Position numbers and translations under genes: made by a program. Of a stretch of DNA of 25,927 nt, positions 15,242 through 22,355 are shown piece after piece (position 1 is the first letter of the stretch; every line of letters begins with the position of its first letter). The stretch comes from Nitrolancea sp040255925. GTDB lineage: Bacteria > Chloroflexota > Chloroflexia > Thermomicrobiales > Thermomicrobiaceae. The notes under the pieces are model-generated. The model was not told where the DNA came from and ran no database searches. It worked only from the letters and a program-made list of their open reading frames with translations. Where the stretch lies: contig JBDZVX010000025.1 in assembly GCA_040255925.1 (NCBI GenBank), positions 1 through 25,927 of the forward strand, in the 5' to 3' direction.

Positions 15242-15535
15242 TTAGAAGCCACCGGCGTCGTCCCCCATCAGGTCCTCCATCGCAAGGTCGAGCGCGATCT
15301 CTTCCTGCTCGATGGGTTGCCGCTTACGTAATTCGCGACGACGCTCATCCCAGAGCCGGTCCAACTCCTGGTCGATCTCATTCAACTGGCGTCGCGCGGC
15401 TACCTGGTTGCGGATGGTGGACATCTCTTGCAATAAACGCCGCCGTTGCTCGGACAGTTGATCGATCCGCTCCAAGAGGGATGTCCGGAGCCTGACTGGT
15501 TCGAGATCTTCCGCAATGATGGGATCCTGGTCCAT
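15242..15535 (-). CDS. Small charged coiled-coil protein, function unknown
   Basis: A 97-residue protein beginning MDQDPIIAEDLEPVRLR, then almost entirely charged helix (SLLERIDQLSEQRRRLLQEM through RRQLNEIDQELDRLWDERRR) with heptad-like leucines, and an acidic tail DLAMEDLMGDDAGGF. No family is recognised. The ATG at 15535 has GGAGG 6 bases upstream, which decides it over an adjacent ATG one codon earlier and an upstream in-frame start at 15655. A clear terminator follows. It lies 137 bases downstream of the aldehyde ferredoxin oxidoreductase gene on the same strand, with a 14-base palindrome between them, so it could belong to that transcript or have its own promoter. Confidence 0.65.
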   Translation of the reverse strand: MDQDPIIAEDLEPVRLRTSLLERIDQLSEQRRRLLQEMSTIRNQVAARRQLNEIDQELDRLWDERRRELRKRQPIEQEEIALDLAMEDLMGDDAGGF

Positions 15536-15614
15536 CATCGTCCTCCAAACACGGTCCCTAACGATTCCCTCCCTGGGACACGACGATGCTCTTAGACGGT
15601 CTTCTTCCACCCCG

Positions 15615-15628
15615 AGGACAGCTGTCCT
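15615..15628. promoter_or_regulatory. Perfect 14-bp palindrome between the AOR and coiled-coil genes
   Basis: AGGACAGCTGTCCT is an exact palindrome with no spacer, 80 bases before the coiled-coil start and 44 bases after the AOR stop. It could be a regulator binding site. It is unlikely to be a terminator, having no loop or T-run. Confidence 0.35.
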
Positions 15629-15672
15629 GGCGGTGGATCGGCAGCACGTTCGCATTCTCCGTGCCCAAGGTC

Positions 15673-17511
15673 TTAGAGTAGGGAACGCTGCTGGGGCTTC
15701 GAAGATTCCAGGTTAAACAGGTCCGCGAGACCGATGTCGTTCAGGTGTTCGTCCGAGATAATTCCCCGCTCATCCCAGCCCCGAATCTGATAGTAGGCGG
15801 CTATTAATTCCTGGAGTTGATGGCGGGTGAGGCCGTCTTCGGACCCGGATTCGGCCATCGCGCGCGGCGGAAGGGTATCATCAGCAGCAGTCCAGCCCTC
15901 GCGGATGTTGAACAATTTTTTCAAGTTGTTAATCCGTTCACCAGCCCGCCGGATTTCATCGCCCGTGGTGGCATGGCCGGTCACCAGCGAATAGAGGCCG
16001 GCCGACTCGCCGAAGAGATCGTCGAAGCAGTGGCGAAGGAATTTGCAGAGAGTTAGGGAATCCAGTACGGCGGCCTGGTCTTCGCTGGCCGCCGCCGCGC
16101 GGGCTCGAACCGGAGGCGATTCCAATGATTGAAGTTGTTCGGAGAGATCGGTTTCGTAGGCCGAGGAGCGGTTATGGCAAGCCCCGCGTGTACAGACTGC
16201 GAGTCCGAGCGCCAGCGTCCGGAGTTTGCGCGGATCATAGCCGGGCATCTCCAGACCCTTGACGTGCATGGCCCAGGCTTCGCTCCCCCGGCCGGTGAGC
16301 GCGGCAGCGCGGCGAGACCCCTCAGCCAGAACGTCGCCGATCCCGTCCCGGTGGCCGATCGCCGCGATCATCCGCAGCAGTCCATCGGCATCCCCGAAGC
16401 GTGGAATTTCGCTGGCGGCGCTGCCGAGCGATACGCCCAGTTCGGCGCATTCCATCGCCCAGGCGATCGTGGCTCCGGTGCTGATCGCGTCGATCCCCAA
16501 TTCATTGCAGAGCGAGGCGGCGCGAAGGACCGTGTTGGGCTCACCAACGCCGCAGAGCGAACCGAGCGCGAACAGGGTTTCATACTCTAGACGCACGTCT
16601 TTGGCGGGTCCGCTATCCTTCGTGCGGTAGTGGTGCTCGCATCCAATTGTGCAGGCCGCGCAGCCGTGCTTATCAGTACGGTGTTCGAGAAATAATGTCT
16701 CACCGCTGATCGCTTCGGCGTCTTCGAACCGACCGGCCTGGAAGTTCCTCGTTGGCAGGACGCCCATGCGATTGAAAAACGAGACGTTCGCGGCCGTGCC
16801 GATCTCGCGATACTTCGCGGTTCCTGCTCCGAGGCTTCGAGCCGCGAGTTCGCGGGCGGCGCTAGCTAGTTCATGCGGCCGGGCAACCGCCGGTAGCGTG
16901 CTTCCCCGGATCGCCACAGCCTTCAGGTTTTTGCCGCCCATTACCGCTCCGGTGCCGCTCCGTCCGGCCAGCCGCCCATCGTTGCTGATCGAGGCGTAGC
17001 GCACCCCCCGTTCGCCGGCTACGCCGATGGCCGCGACCCGGAATCCCTTGCCGAGTTCGGCACGTACGGCGTTTGAGGTCGCGGCCGGGTCTAGCCCGAG
17101 CAGGTGACCAGCGGGAAGGTACCTCACCCGATCGTCGTCGATAACCAGGACCGAGGGTTTCGCGGCCCGACCGGTGATGACCAGCCCATCGAAACCGGTC
17201 CGCTTGAGCGCCAGCGCGAGGTAGCTCGACGACAGGGAATCACCGATCATCCCGGTTTGTGGCGACTTCGTGGCAATAGCGATCTTGCTCGCAGTCGTGA
17301 TCCCGGTTCCGATGAAGGGGCTGGAAGTAAAGATGAGCGGATTCTCGGGCGAGAGCGGATCGACGCCGATGGGACAGAATCGGTACAGCAGATAGCTGGC
17401 GAGACCAACGCCACCCAGCAGCCGGTGACGTACGATTTCGGGTATCGGCACGATATCGCTGGTCCGGCTCCCGAGATCGACGAGGAGACACCTGCCGTGA
17501 CTGCCGTACAT
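15673..17511 (-). CDS. Aldehyde ferredoxin oxidoreductase family protein (tungsten/molybdenum pterin, 4Fe-4S)
   Basis: A 612-residue member of the AOR family, enzymes that oxidise aldehydes to acids with a bis-pterin tungsten (or molybdenum) cofactor and one 4Fe-4S cluster. The cluster ligands are visible as CAACTIGC (Cys284, 287, 291) and Cys489 in LDSLTLCKF, closely matching the spacing of the Pyrococcus enzyme. Other landmarks are SPFIGTGITTASK, GRLAGRSGTGAVMGGKNLKA, RLEYETLFALGSLCG, DAISTGATIAWAMECAE and CTRGACHNRSSAYE. Length is normal. The ATG at 17511 has AGGA 8 bases upstream; a GTG six codons earlier would overlap the moaD-like stop. It follows the moaD-like gene by 10 bases, a pairing seen with other AOR genes. 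Substrate and metal cannot be told from sequence; no ferredoxin is adjacent. Confidence 0.92.
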   Translation of the reverse strand: MYGSHGRCLLVDLGSRTSDIVPIPEIVRHRLLGGVGLASYLLYRFCPIGVDPLSPENPLIFTSSPFIGTGITTASKIAIATKSPQTGMIGDSLSSSYLALALKRTGFDGLVITGRAAKPSVLVIDDDRVRYLPAGHLLGLDPAATSNAVRAELGKGFRVAAIGVAGERGVRYASISNDGRLAGRSGTGAVMGGKNLKAVAIRGSTLPAVARPHELASAARELAARSLGAGTAKYREIGTAANVSFFNRMGVLPTRNFQAGRFEDAEAISGETLFLEHRTDKHGCAACTIGCEHHYRTKDSGPAKDVRLEYETLFALGSLCGVGEPNTVLRAASLCNELGIDAISTGATIAWAMECAELGVSLGSAASEIPRFGDADGLLRMIAAIGHRDGIGDVLAEGSRRAAALTGRGSEAWAMHVKGLEMPGYDPRKLRTLALGLAVCTRGACHNRSSAYETDLSEQLQSLESPPVRARAAAASEDQAAVLDSLTLCKFLRHCFDDLFGESAGLYSLVTGHATTGDEIRRAGERINNLKKLFNIREGWTAADDTLPPRAMAESGSEDGLTRHQLQELIAAYYQIRGWDERGIISDEHLNDIGLADLFNLESSKPQQRSLL

Positions 17512-17521
17512 GGAGGTGTTC

Positions 17522-17812
17522 CTATCCACCAGCTAGGCTCGAAACGAGCAGGACCGGTGACTCCGGTGGGATAATCAGGCCGGGATCACGGGTAAAACGC
17601 TCGTTCACCACGAACGTGTACCCATCGGCGAGCCATCCGGTCGATGAATCGATGACGGGCCCGGCCAGGCAGGGGCAGGCGCTGGCTAACGCGGCGGAGA
17701 CATCGCGGAGCGTCAGGCCCGCGATATCGACCGCCCGCTTCCCGGTCAAGAGCCGGGGTACGCCGAAAAGCTCGACTGTGATCGGTTGTGTCTCTGTCAT
17801 TCCTCCCGACAT
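17522..17812 (-). CDS. MoaD/ThiS-like sulfur-carrier protein
   Basis: A 96-residue ubiquitin-fold protein whose C-terminus ends in SSLAGG; the terminal Gly-Gly is the site that is adenylated and thiocarboxylated in MoaD and ThiS. The N-terminal strand ITVELFGVPRLLTG and the segment LTLRDVSAALASACP (helix) fit the family, and VVNERFTRDPG precedes the final strand. It ends 10 bases before the aldehyde ferredoxin oxidoreductase, suggesting it donates sulfur for that enzyme's pterin cofactor. The start ATG at 17812 has GAGGAG just upstream; a second ATG at 17800 is possible, as is one at 17860. No MoaE or MoeB partner is in the window, so activation must use enzymes coded elsewhere. Confidence 0.82.
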   Translation of the reverse strand: MSGGMTETQPITVELFGVPRLLTGKRAVDIAGLTLRDVSAALASACPCLAGPVIDSSTGWLADGYTFVVNERFTRDPGLIIPPESPVLLVSSLAGG

Positions 17813-17895
17813 GGCTCCTCTATTCTGCCTGGCGAATCTCGACCCCTCCATCCCGCACAATGATTGCCAACCAGTGGCTTAACACGGCATTGTCA

Positions 17896-17925
17896 GTTAT
17901 CCGGACTTTGGCGGACCCCTACCAA
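17896..17925 (-). promoter_or_regulatory. Candidate promoter of the moaD-like/AOR unit
   Basis: On the minus strand TTGGTA (17920-17925) and GATAAC (17896-17901) are separated by 18 bases, each matching four of six consensus positions. Transcription would start about 77 bases before the moaD-like ATG. The call rests on pattern only. Confidence 0.35.
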
Positions 17926-17951
17926 GCATTGGCGGTTTGGACTTTGCGGTT

Positions 17952-17982
17952 CGCAGGGTTGACCGCGTCCGCCAACCCTGCG
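17952..17982. promoter_or_regulatory. 10-bp perfect inverted repeat in the divergent moaD-like/Rieske intergenic region
   Basis: CGCAGGGTTG and CAACCCTGCG are exact complements around an 11-base centre (ACCGCGTCCGC). The element lies between two divergent genes, 78 bases before the Rieske-fusion start, and includes a TTGACC that could serve as a plus-strand -35 box. It may be an operator for both genes or a hairpin in the Rieske leader. Confidence 0.45.
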
Positions 17983-18059
17983 TGTAGGTTTCCCGTGTTC
18001 GGTGGGAAGATCGCATGGTGTTCGGCTGAATGATGTTCGGTGCAGGATAGGAGGCTGGC

Positions 18060-18938
18060 ATGGTTTTGCGACCCGCGGTTGATATCATCGCGCGGCAGGG
18101 TTGGCTCGATCCGGTAGCGGAAAAGGTCCGGAGTGTCGCGATGGCGGTATACGGTGCGGCGGGCCTTCCGGTGGATGATCTGCTCTACGGCACCTGGCTC
18201 GGGCATCCACTCCATCCGGTATTGACCGACGTCGCTATCGGCGGTTGGGTGTCGGCGTTGGGACTCGATCTACTGGAAGCAACGACCGGGCGCCCGGAGT
18301 TTGCGCCCGGCGCTGATGCCGCGGTCGTACTTGGCCTGACTGGCGCGATCGCGTCAGCCGCAAGCGGCCTCAATGATTGGCGGTGGACGACTGCGTACGA
18401 GCGTGCGCGCCGGGTTGGCGTAGGCCACGCGGCTACCAACGTAATGGCCACGACACTCTACATTGCATCGCTCTGCTTGCGGCGAAAGGGGTCGCGTCCG
18501 GCTGGCCGGTGGGCAGGTATCGCGGGCTTCGGCGTGCTGATGCTCGGGGCGTATCTCGGTGGAGACCTCGTCTACGGCCAGCGAATCGGAGTCGATCATG
18601 CGGTGGTCGAGGCGCCGCCCACGGGGTACGTCGCGGTGATGACGGAGGATCAGCTGCCTGAAAAAACGCCGACGCTAGCGAAGGCTGGTGATGTCCCGGT
18701 GCTGTTGATCCGGTACGATAAGCAGGTCTATGCGCTTCTCGACACCTGCGCGCACTTGGGTTGCTCGCTAGCCAGTGGCCATCTTGAGGACCGGAGTATC
18801 GTGTGCCCGTGCCACGGTTCGCGGTTTTCGCTTGATGATGGCCGGCTGCTAAACGGCCCGGCGACGTTCCCAGCGCCGCGATTTGATGTGCGAGTGAAGG
18901 ATGGCCAGATCGAAGTACGCGTGCCGTCTGAGGCGTAG
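18060..18938 (+). CDS. DUF2231 membrane domain fused to a Rieske [2Fe-2S] domain
   Basis: A 292-residue fusion. Residues 35-170 match DUF2231: GTWLGHPLHPVLTDVAIGGW, then GLNDW and several hydrophobic helices with histidines, suggesting a membrane, perhaps haem- or quinone-linked, module. Residues 188-290 are a Rieske domain with CAHLGC at 230-235 and CPCHGSRF at 249-256. Cys230, His232, Cys249 and His252 would bind the cluster, and Cys235 and Cys251 are placed for the disulfide seen in cytochrome bc/b6f-type Rieske proteins. The start has AGGAGG 5 bases upstream of the ATG. The protein probably carries electrons at the membrane; its partner is unknown, and no cytochrome b gene is adjacent. 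It is divergent from the moaD-like/AOR pair, separated by 247 bases. Confidence 0.9.
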   Translation: MVLRPAVDIIARQGWLDPVAEKVRSVAMAVYGAAGLPVDDLLYGTWLGHPLHPVLTDVAIGGWVSALGLDLLEATTGRPEFAPGADAAVVLGLTGAIASAASGLNDWRWTTAYERARRVGVGHAATNVMATTLYIASLCLRRKGSRPAGRWAGIAGFGVLMLGAYLGGDLVYGQRIGVDHAVVEAPPTGYVAVMTEDQLPEKTPTLAKAGDVPVLLIRYDKQVYALLDTCAHLGCSLASGHLEDRSIVCPCHGSRFSLDDGRLLNGPATFPAPRFDVRVKDGQIEVRVPSEA

Positions 18939-19125
18939 CCCGGGTGGCAAGGGTGGTCGCCACCGCCATATCCCGTCACATTATCGGCATCATCGGGGAA
19001 GCCCGCGAGACTCCAGCATGATAGGATGGGAAGTGGTCCAGTTCCATCCGAGTGGATTGGCCCCGGCTGTGGCATCATGGCACGGAAGATTTCTCACGTC
19101 CTGAGAGTCGTCGTCTGAGAGCATT

Positions 19126-19857
19126 ATGTATCTCGAACTCCTTGGTGGCATCTTCAGTATCGTCATCATCGATCTCGTTCTCAGTGGAGATAACGCACTG
19201 GTCATTGGGATGGCCGCTCACCGCTTGGAGCCCAAGCAACGACGCTGGGCGATCATTGCTGGTGGCGCGGGCGCGATCACGCTGCGAATCATCTTTACCG
19301 CGTTGGCAGCCTTGCTCCTGGCAATTCCACTGCTCGAAGCCGCGGGCGGTTTGGCGCTGGCCTGGATCGCCTTTAAGCTGCTCCGCGAGGAGCAAGAGGA
19401 AGTATCGGCAATCGAGGCAAAGGAATCCTTCTTCTCCGCGGTCCAGACCATCGTCGTGGCCGACCTGGTGATGAGCTTGGACAACATGCTGGCGGTGGGC
19501 GGGGCCTCCAATGGCAGCCTTAATTTGTTGCTTTTCGGTCTCCTCTTTTCGATGCCATTGCTCCTGCTCGGAAGCAGTCTGATCGCGCGGATGTTGAGCC
19601 GCTTCCCGTGGCTGATGATTCTTGGCTCGCTGGTGCTCATCATAACCGCGGCTCGGATGATCGTTGATGATCGGATCATCGGACCTCAGATTCCGGATGA
19701 TCTGCACCTAGTGGCGCTAGTCGGGGTGGCCTTGATCCTAGCGTTGCTTGTGGTGATTCCGATCATTCAACAGCGTCGCCGGGCTCGCTCTGAACGAGCG
19801 CGTGAAGTGGAGCGCAATCGAGAGATCCCGGCGGCCTCGGGGCATCACCACACCTAG
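19126..19857 (+). CDS. TerC/YjbE family integral membrane protein (probable metal exporter)
   Basis: A 243-residue membrane protein of the TerC family. The two signature repeats are visible: IIDLVLSGDNALVIGM at 14-29 and VVADLVMSLDNMLAVGG at 110-126, with paired acidic residues (Asp16/Asp22 and Asp113/Asp119). About seven hydrophobic helices are present, the last near 194-214, followed by a basic tail ending HHHT. Relatives in Bacillus and E. coli export manganese or supply metals to secreted enzymes, and others are linked to tellurite resistance; the metal here is unknown. The start ATG has only a weak GAGAG site, but no other start fits the family. I looked for a yybP-ykoY manganese riboswitch in the 187-base leader and did not find one. 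Confidence 0.88.
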   Translation: MYLELLGGIFSIVIIDLVLSGDNALVIGMAAHRLEPKQRRWAIIAGGAGAITLRIIFTALAALLLAIPLLEAAGGLALAWIAFKLLREEQEEVSAIEAKESFFSAVQTIVVADLVMSLDNMLAVGGASNGSLNLLLFGLLFSMPLLLLGSSLIARMLSRFPWLMILGSLVLIITAARMIVDDRIIGPQIPDDLHLVALVGVALILALLVVIPIIQQRRRARSERAREVERNREIPAASGHHHT

Positions 19858-19886
19858 GGGTTCCTCCGGAATCGGGAGTCAGCGGG

Positions 19887-20801
19887 TTACTCGCGAGCGA
19901 GGTTTCGGAGGACGAACAGCAGGTTCGCCGGCCGCTCGGCCATCCGGCGCATGAAGTACGGGTACCAACTGGAACCAAACGGGACATAGATCCGGACGTT
20001 GAATCCCTCCCGCGCCAAACGATCCTGGAGATCGCGCCGAATCCCGTACAACATTTGGAATTCGAAGCTTTCGGGTGCGATCCCCATGCGCGCCGCGTAG
20101 TGCTTCGCGACCTCGATGATGGTCTCATCGTGGGTCGCGACCGCCGGGTACCGGCCAGCATCCAGGAGCATCTCCATCTGACGCCGGTAGGCCGCGTCAA
20201 CTTCGCGCTTCGAGGGATAGGCCACGGAAACCGGTTCGGCATAGGCTCCCTTCACCAAGCGTACCCGTGCCCCCTGCTCAATGGCCTGGCGGACATCCCG
20301 GTCGGTTCGGTATAGGTACGACTGGAGCACGATACCGACGGTATCACCGTAGGTCTGGTGGAGGTCGTAGAACAGGTCAAGCGTCTGCTGGGTGTAGGCG
20401 GAGCCTTCCATATCGATCCGGACGAAGATACCTGTTTTCCTGGCACGGTCGAGGACGATCACCATGTGCTGCCGGCAGAGTGCGGGATCGATATCGAGTC
20501 CGAGCATCGTTAGCTTCAGCGATACGCTGCTGTCGATGCCGGCCTCGACGATCCGGTCGATCATCGTCCGGTAATTTTCGGCCGCGGCCGCGGCACCGGC
20601 TTCGGAGCTTATGTTTTCTCCCAGAGCGTCAAGCGTCGCCTTCAGCCCCCGCGCGTTCAGCGAACGGGCCGTGGCGACGGCTTCGTCGAGGGTCTCACCG
20701 GCGACGAAGCGCAGCGCCAAATTCTTCGTCAGCGAGATCTTGCTGGCCGCCTGGGCGAGCTGATCATTATGTGCGAGCGAGAGCATTACCGTCCGGAGCA
20801 T
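19887..20801 (-). CDS. Proline dehydrogenase (FAD-dependent, PutB-type monofunctional)
   Basis: A 304-residue flavoenzyme that oxidises proline to pyrroline-5-carboxylate. Conserved PRODH motifs are SLKLTMLGLDID at 94-105, VRIDMEGSAYT at 127-137, IVLQSYLYRT at 157-166, RLVKGAYAEP at 181-190, ATHDE at 222-226, FEFQMLYG at 246-253 and the substrate-binding RRMAERPANLLFVLRN at 285-300. Length equals that of the monofunctional bacterial enzyme; there is no fused P5C dehydrogenase domain and none in the neighbourhood. The ATG at 20801 is chosen because homology starts there; 80 further in-frame upstream residues overlap the divergent gene's regulatory region and start codon and are not protein-like. 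It converges with the TerC gene, 29 bases apart. Confidence 0.93.
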   Translation of the reverse strand: MLRTVMLSLAHNDQLAQAASKISLTKNLALRFVAGETLDEAVATARSLNARGLKATLDALGENISSEAGAAAAAENYRTMIDRIVEAGIDSSVSLKLTMLGLDIDPALCRQHMVIVLDRARKTGIFVRIDMEGSAYTQQTLDLFYDLHQTYGDTVGIVLQSYLYRTDRDVRQAIEQGARVRLVKGAYAEPVSVAYPSKREVDAAYRRQMEMLLDAGRYPAVATHDETIIEVAKHYAARMGIAPESFEFQMLYGIRRDLQDRLAREGFNVRIYVPFGSSWYPYFMRRMAERPANLLFVLRNLARE

Positions 20802-20946
20802 TATCCTGTGTCCCTCTAGAATCTCGCGGTACCCGGCCGTTTCGTGTCCCTTGACGTTAAGGATAACAGGGGGACGAAGTCCGCGCCCGGCTTCGAAATG
20901 TGCGGCGGGCCGGATGGCGTGGACCTGACGAGGGTATCCGGGGACT

Positions 20947-20975
20947 ATGCAAAAGAACGCATGTTCGGATACAAT
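20947..20975 (+). promoter_or_regulatory. Promoter of the HD gene with a LexA-type operator
   Basis: TACAAT at 20970-20975 is a strong -10 match; the 17-base-spaced -35 (ATGCAA) is poor. Between them lies GAACGCATGTTC at 20955-20966, which fits the Gram-positive SOS box core GAAC-RNRY-GTTC exactly. A repressor bound there would block RNA polymerase. It lies 47-58 bases before the GTG start of the HD phosphohydrolase. Confidence 0.55.
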
Positions 20976-21012
20976 TGACGCAGGAGATCGACGGCAGTTG
21001 GAGTGAGGGACC

Positions 21013-22317
21013 GTGCGTGGCGATGACTCGGGCAAAACCATCAGGGATAGCCTCTACGATCGCATCCCGCTCTCGGAGCGAGAAATCGCGCTACTTGAGA
21101 CGCCGGAATTTCTTCGGCTGGACCGGATTCAACAGCTCGGATTCGTCAGCAAGGTGTGGCCGGGCGCCAAGCATACGCGCTTTGAGCACTCGCTCGGCGT
21201 GTTCCATTTGATGCGCCGGGCGATAGAATCCGTGTGCCGTTCGGGTCGCGGTCGTGAGGTCGATGATCAAACCACCCGCACGGCCCTCGCGGCCGCGTTG
21301 CTCCATGATATCGGCCATTATCCATTCAGCCATGCGATCGAAGAGCTGGGTCCGCCAATCCTTTCCCATGAGGCGGTAGGCCGGCGATTGATCGAGCGGA
21401 GCCGGATCGCCGGGGTCCTCGTGGAGCGATGGCAGGTTGACCCGGGGCGGGTGGGCTGGTTTATTCGCCCGGAGGGTGAGGGTGAGCCGGGCGACCGGCT
21501 GCTTCGCCAGCTTCTCAGCGGGCCGCTCGATGTTGACAAGCTGGATTACCTCCCGCGGGACGCGCGGCATTGCAATGTCCCCTATGGGCGCGTTGACACG
21601 GCGAGGCTGCTCGGCGCGCTCGGGATCGCGGATATGGACGGGCAGCCACGCGTCGTAGTCTCGGAAAAAGGGGTCAGCCCACTGCACTCGTTGATCAATG
21701 CCCGCCAGGAGATGTTCGATAACGTCTACTGGCACCATACGAACCGGGCCTGCATGGTTATGCTGCTGCGCGCGGTGCAGGAGGCGTTGCTAGTTGGGTC
21801 TCTGACACCCGAAGCCTTGACGCTCCATGATGATGCGTCGCTGGTTTCGGTCCTCTCCCAGCCGGAGATGCCGGAAGCAACGAGGGCGCTGGTTGACCGA
21901 TTGCGGGACCGTCGGCTGCACAAACGCGCGGTTGAGGTCAGCGCCCGGTCAGGGGAGCTGCACCGGTATCTTGGCGCGCTGTATCCGGTTCCGTCCCAGC
22001 GCCGGCAGGTCGAAATCCGAATGGCTTCACTGCTCGCCGAGGAGTTGGAAACCCCGGTTGAGCCGTATGAGATTTTGATCGATATTCCGAAGCCCGAACG
22101 CTGGTCGACGGCGGTCTGGGTTTGGTTCGATCGCCCGCCGGTCGGGTTCCAACACCTGATGCGCTGGGATGAGGTGGTTGGTCTCGGCAACGAGGATTTC
22201 AAGCGTTATGAGGAGCATCGCCGGTTGATCCGCATCGTCACCACCGAGCGGTTGCGGGAGGAGGTATCCCGGCGCTGGGAGCACTTACTCTTGCCGCTGA
22301 TGGGTACGGTGTCCTAG
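21013..22317 (+). CDS. HD-domain phosphohydrolase (SAMHD1/dGTPase-like)
   Basis: A 434-residue HD-superfamily protein of the SAMHD1/YwfO-like group. The metal site is visible as TRFEHSLGVFHL (His59), LLHDIGHYPFSH (His98, Asp99) and LDVDKLDYLPRDA (Asp), the same order as in SAMHD1 and bacterial dNTP triphosphohydrolases. The N-terminal pattern IPLSEREIALLETPEFLRL then RIQQLGFVSKVWPGA also fits. The C-terminal 200 residues are less conserved and may bind regulators or nucleic acid. GTG start with GAGG 6 bases upstream. Activity is probably hydrolysis of dNTPs or related nucleotides; some relatives use other substrates. An upstream LexA-type box suggests induction by DNA damage. It is divergent from proline dehydrogenase and converges on mnmE. 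Confidence 0.88.
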   Translation: MRGDDSGKTIRDSLYDRIPLSEREIALLETPEFLRLDRIQQLGFVSKVWPGAKHTRFEHSLGVFHLMRRAIESVCRSGRGREVDDQTTRTALAAALLHDIGHYPFSHAIEELGPPILSHEAVGRRLIERSRIAGVLVERWQVDPGRVGWFIRPEGEGEPGDRLLRQLLSGPLDVDKLDYLPRDARHCNVPYGRVDTARLLGALGIADMDGQPRVVVSEKGVSPLHSLINARQEMFDNVYWHHTNRACMVMLLRAVQEALLVGSLTPEALTLHDDASLVSVLSQPEMPEATRALVDRLRDRRLHKRAVEVSARSGELHRYLGALYPVPSQRRQVEIRMASLLAEELETPVEPYEILIDIPKPERWSTAVWVWFDRPPVGFQHLMRWDEVVGLGNEDFKRYEEHRRLIRIVTTERLREEVSRRWEHLLLPLMGTVS

Positions 22318-22355
22318 CCAGGGTCGGGTCAAGCCCATTTTCAAGATCCGTCCGC

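Noticed and set aside
18939..19125. A yybP-ykoY manganese riboswitch before the TerC gene
   Set aside because: The family association is known, but the conserved core segments were not found in the 187-base leader.
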